From the NCBI RefSeq assembly GCF_954871325.1, contig NC_088779.1, forward strand, positions 3,164,846-3,228,845: 64,000 nucleotides of DNA, given 5' to 3'. Origin of the DNA: Gordionus sp. m RMFG-2023. Taxonomy: Eukaryota > Nematomorpha > Gordioida > Chordodea > Parachordodidae. The notes beneath the pieces were generated by a model, which saw nothing but the letters and a program-made list of their open reading frames with translations, did not search any database and was not told the origin of the DNA. Both the position numbers and the translations under genes were made by a program. Numbering within the stretch: the stretch's first letter is position 1; each line of letters begins with the position of its first letter. Of this stretch, positions 62,801-64,000 are shown piece after piece.

Positions 62801-63352
62801 GTGTTGTTAAACGGTTCGATTTAACCCATATTTTTAAATATTATGGCTAACTCAAGATTTTAGCCAAATTACTAATTACTTAAAAGTCGTGTTGTTTAGC
62901 GGCTCGTTTTGAGCCGGTTCTTTTAAAACGGCCAACTCAATATTTTTAGGCAGAAAAAAATATCGCCTAAGCTTCGGATTTCGCTAATAGATGTCTAGAC
63001 CTCTGTACCATCTATAAGCAAAATCTTCAGGTTTCCGTCATATTTTTTCCGAATAAAATATTGAGTTAGGCCATTAATCTACAAGTTTGTGGTAATTACT
63101 TTTGGCTATACAGTTGTTGACCCAGATTGGATGATAAAAACGTTTTCATTTTTTTATAATTTTATTTGAAAATAAAATTATTTTGACTTGCAAGAAAAAT
63201 TGTAAAAAAAATAAATAACATATTTATAGTATATTCTTATCAATTTTTTTAACAAAGTTAAATAATAATTTAAAGAAATTAAAAATTATGATGGGTTTCC
63301 ATTAAAATCTGCACAACACTGTAGTAATCTTGAGTTAGCCGTTTAACAACGC
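62801..63352. mobile_element. Nested MITE family 1 copies
   Basis: A left half starts at about 62801 (GTGTTGTTAAACGGTTCG) and its probable right tip is at 63332-63352 (GAGTTAGCCGTTTAACAACGC). A second copy, about 62889-63080, lies inside (GTGTTGTTTAGCGGCTCG ... AATATTGAGTTAGGCC), together with other AT-rich DNA. This is an insertion of one family member into another. Confidence 0.6.
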
Positions 63353-63611
63353 TATTTGAGGTTTATCGAAAATACGAAATCCTACGATTCACGATATAAT
63401 TGTATATTCAAAATTGAAAAGCGTTTGTTTCGCGTTTTTCTTACAACTAATGTATTTTAAACGCTTTTTGTTTCCCGTTTTTTTTTAAAAAATATATTTT
63501 TTCAAAAAAAACACGCAAAATGGTTTAAATAAAAATTAACATTTATAGATGATATATAGGTTTATTTCTCAGCATATTCTGAAAGTAAAAATTATAATTT
63601 TTTTATTTTAG

Positions 63612-63832
63612 CGCCGAAATTTAAAATAAATATTTTACGGTTACGTTTGGGTGCACCACAATATTATGGCCACATTCATAGTGGAAATCCGATCCTATTT
63701 CAGCCGTGCGATTTTAAAAATCTTTTTAATGAGATCAACTTAGAATTTGTTCATAAACAGATTTTAAAAATCGATCAGCTGTTAAATCTGGTCGGAATGG
63801 ATCCAACTACACTGCCGAGAGCGACTTATTAA
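63612..63832 (+). CDS. Last exon of an unrecognised plus-strand gene
   Basis: After a good acceptor (TTTTATTTTAG, ending 63611) an open frame in phase 1 runs 73 codons to a stop at 63832: FKINILRLRLGAPQYYGHIH..., LFQPCDFKNLFNEINLEFVH..., LVGMDPTTLPRATY. The composition is balanced and not AT-driven. Upstream exons are not seen in the window, though they could lie before or within the nested MITEs. Function unknown. Confidence 0.55.
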
Positions 63833-64000
63833 AATTTTTACCTAGACACCAAACAAAACGTCGGCCATTTTTTCTTTCTCCCTTTAAATATCACAAATTA
63901 TGGTTGTTAATACTCAAATGATAGAAACCGAATATTTTAAAATCCCGGAAGTTCATTTAAATAAAACGTATTTTTAAAAATTTTTTAAACCTCTTATTCG
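63833..64000. other. 3' flank
   Basis: Presumed 3' UTR of the gene ending at 63832; nothing else seen. Confidence 0.35.

Overview
The window reads as an AT-rich, repeat-laden nuclear segment of an invertebrate animal. The grounds are spliced genes with GT-AG introns, the standard genetic code, and proteins typical of metazoans: a Kunitz inhibitor, thrombospondin/ADAMTS-type cysteine modules, a Cdc25 phosphatase and mitochondrial ribosomal protein uL14m. The species cannot be fixed from the sequence. A cnidarian or a parasitic invertebrate would fit, but that is a guess.

Layout. 1-7.9 kb is intergenic DNA with MITEs and a 3' fragment of an RLE-type LINE. 8.0-9.8 kb is a two-exon secreted Kunitz inhibitor on the minus strand, whose intron carries a local duplication and nested MITEs. 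10.7-14.7 kb is a relic block: a decayed coding-like stretch, a tRNA-like SINE, a small hAT MITE with target-site duplications, and a decayed LINE copy. 15.1-47.2 kb is the main feature: three tandem minus-strand paralogues (here A, B and C), each of seven exons with identical intron phases. They encode small proteins of about 230-240 residues with ten conserved cysteines, resembling the TSP1 plus cysteine-rich part of ADAMTS proteins without the protease; B and C begin with a signal peptide. A LINE sits in A. Large polypurine/polypyrimidine satellites sit in B and C. A 2.5-kb segmental duplication flanking a hAT (BED finger) remnant lies between B and C. 49-51.5 kb holds a Tigger/pogo remnant and a hAT element with exact TIRs and an 8-bp target-site duplication. 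53.7-55.6 kb holds a tRNA-derived SINE and an uncertain ORF bracketed by GTTAC-type repeats. From 56.2 kb on is a more gene-dense end: a one-exon Cdc25, two-exon mitochondrial uL14, and three exons of unrecognised genes.

The genes do not form an operon. Kunitz and the A/B/C cluster are secreted cysteine-rich proteins read in the same direction, while Cdc25 and uL14m are housekeeping genes on the other strand. Most of the DNA is transposon debris, mainly hAT-related MITEs with palindromic ends, several of which have grown internal tandem repeats.
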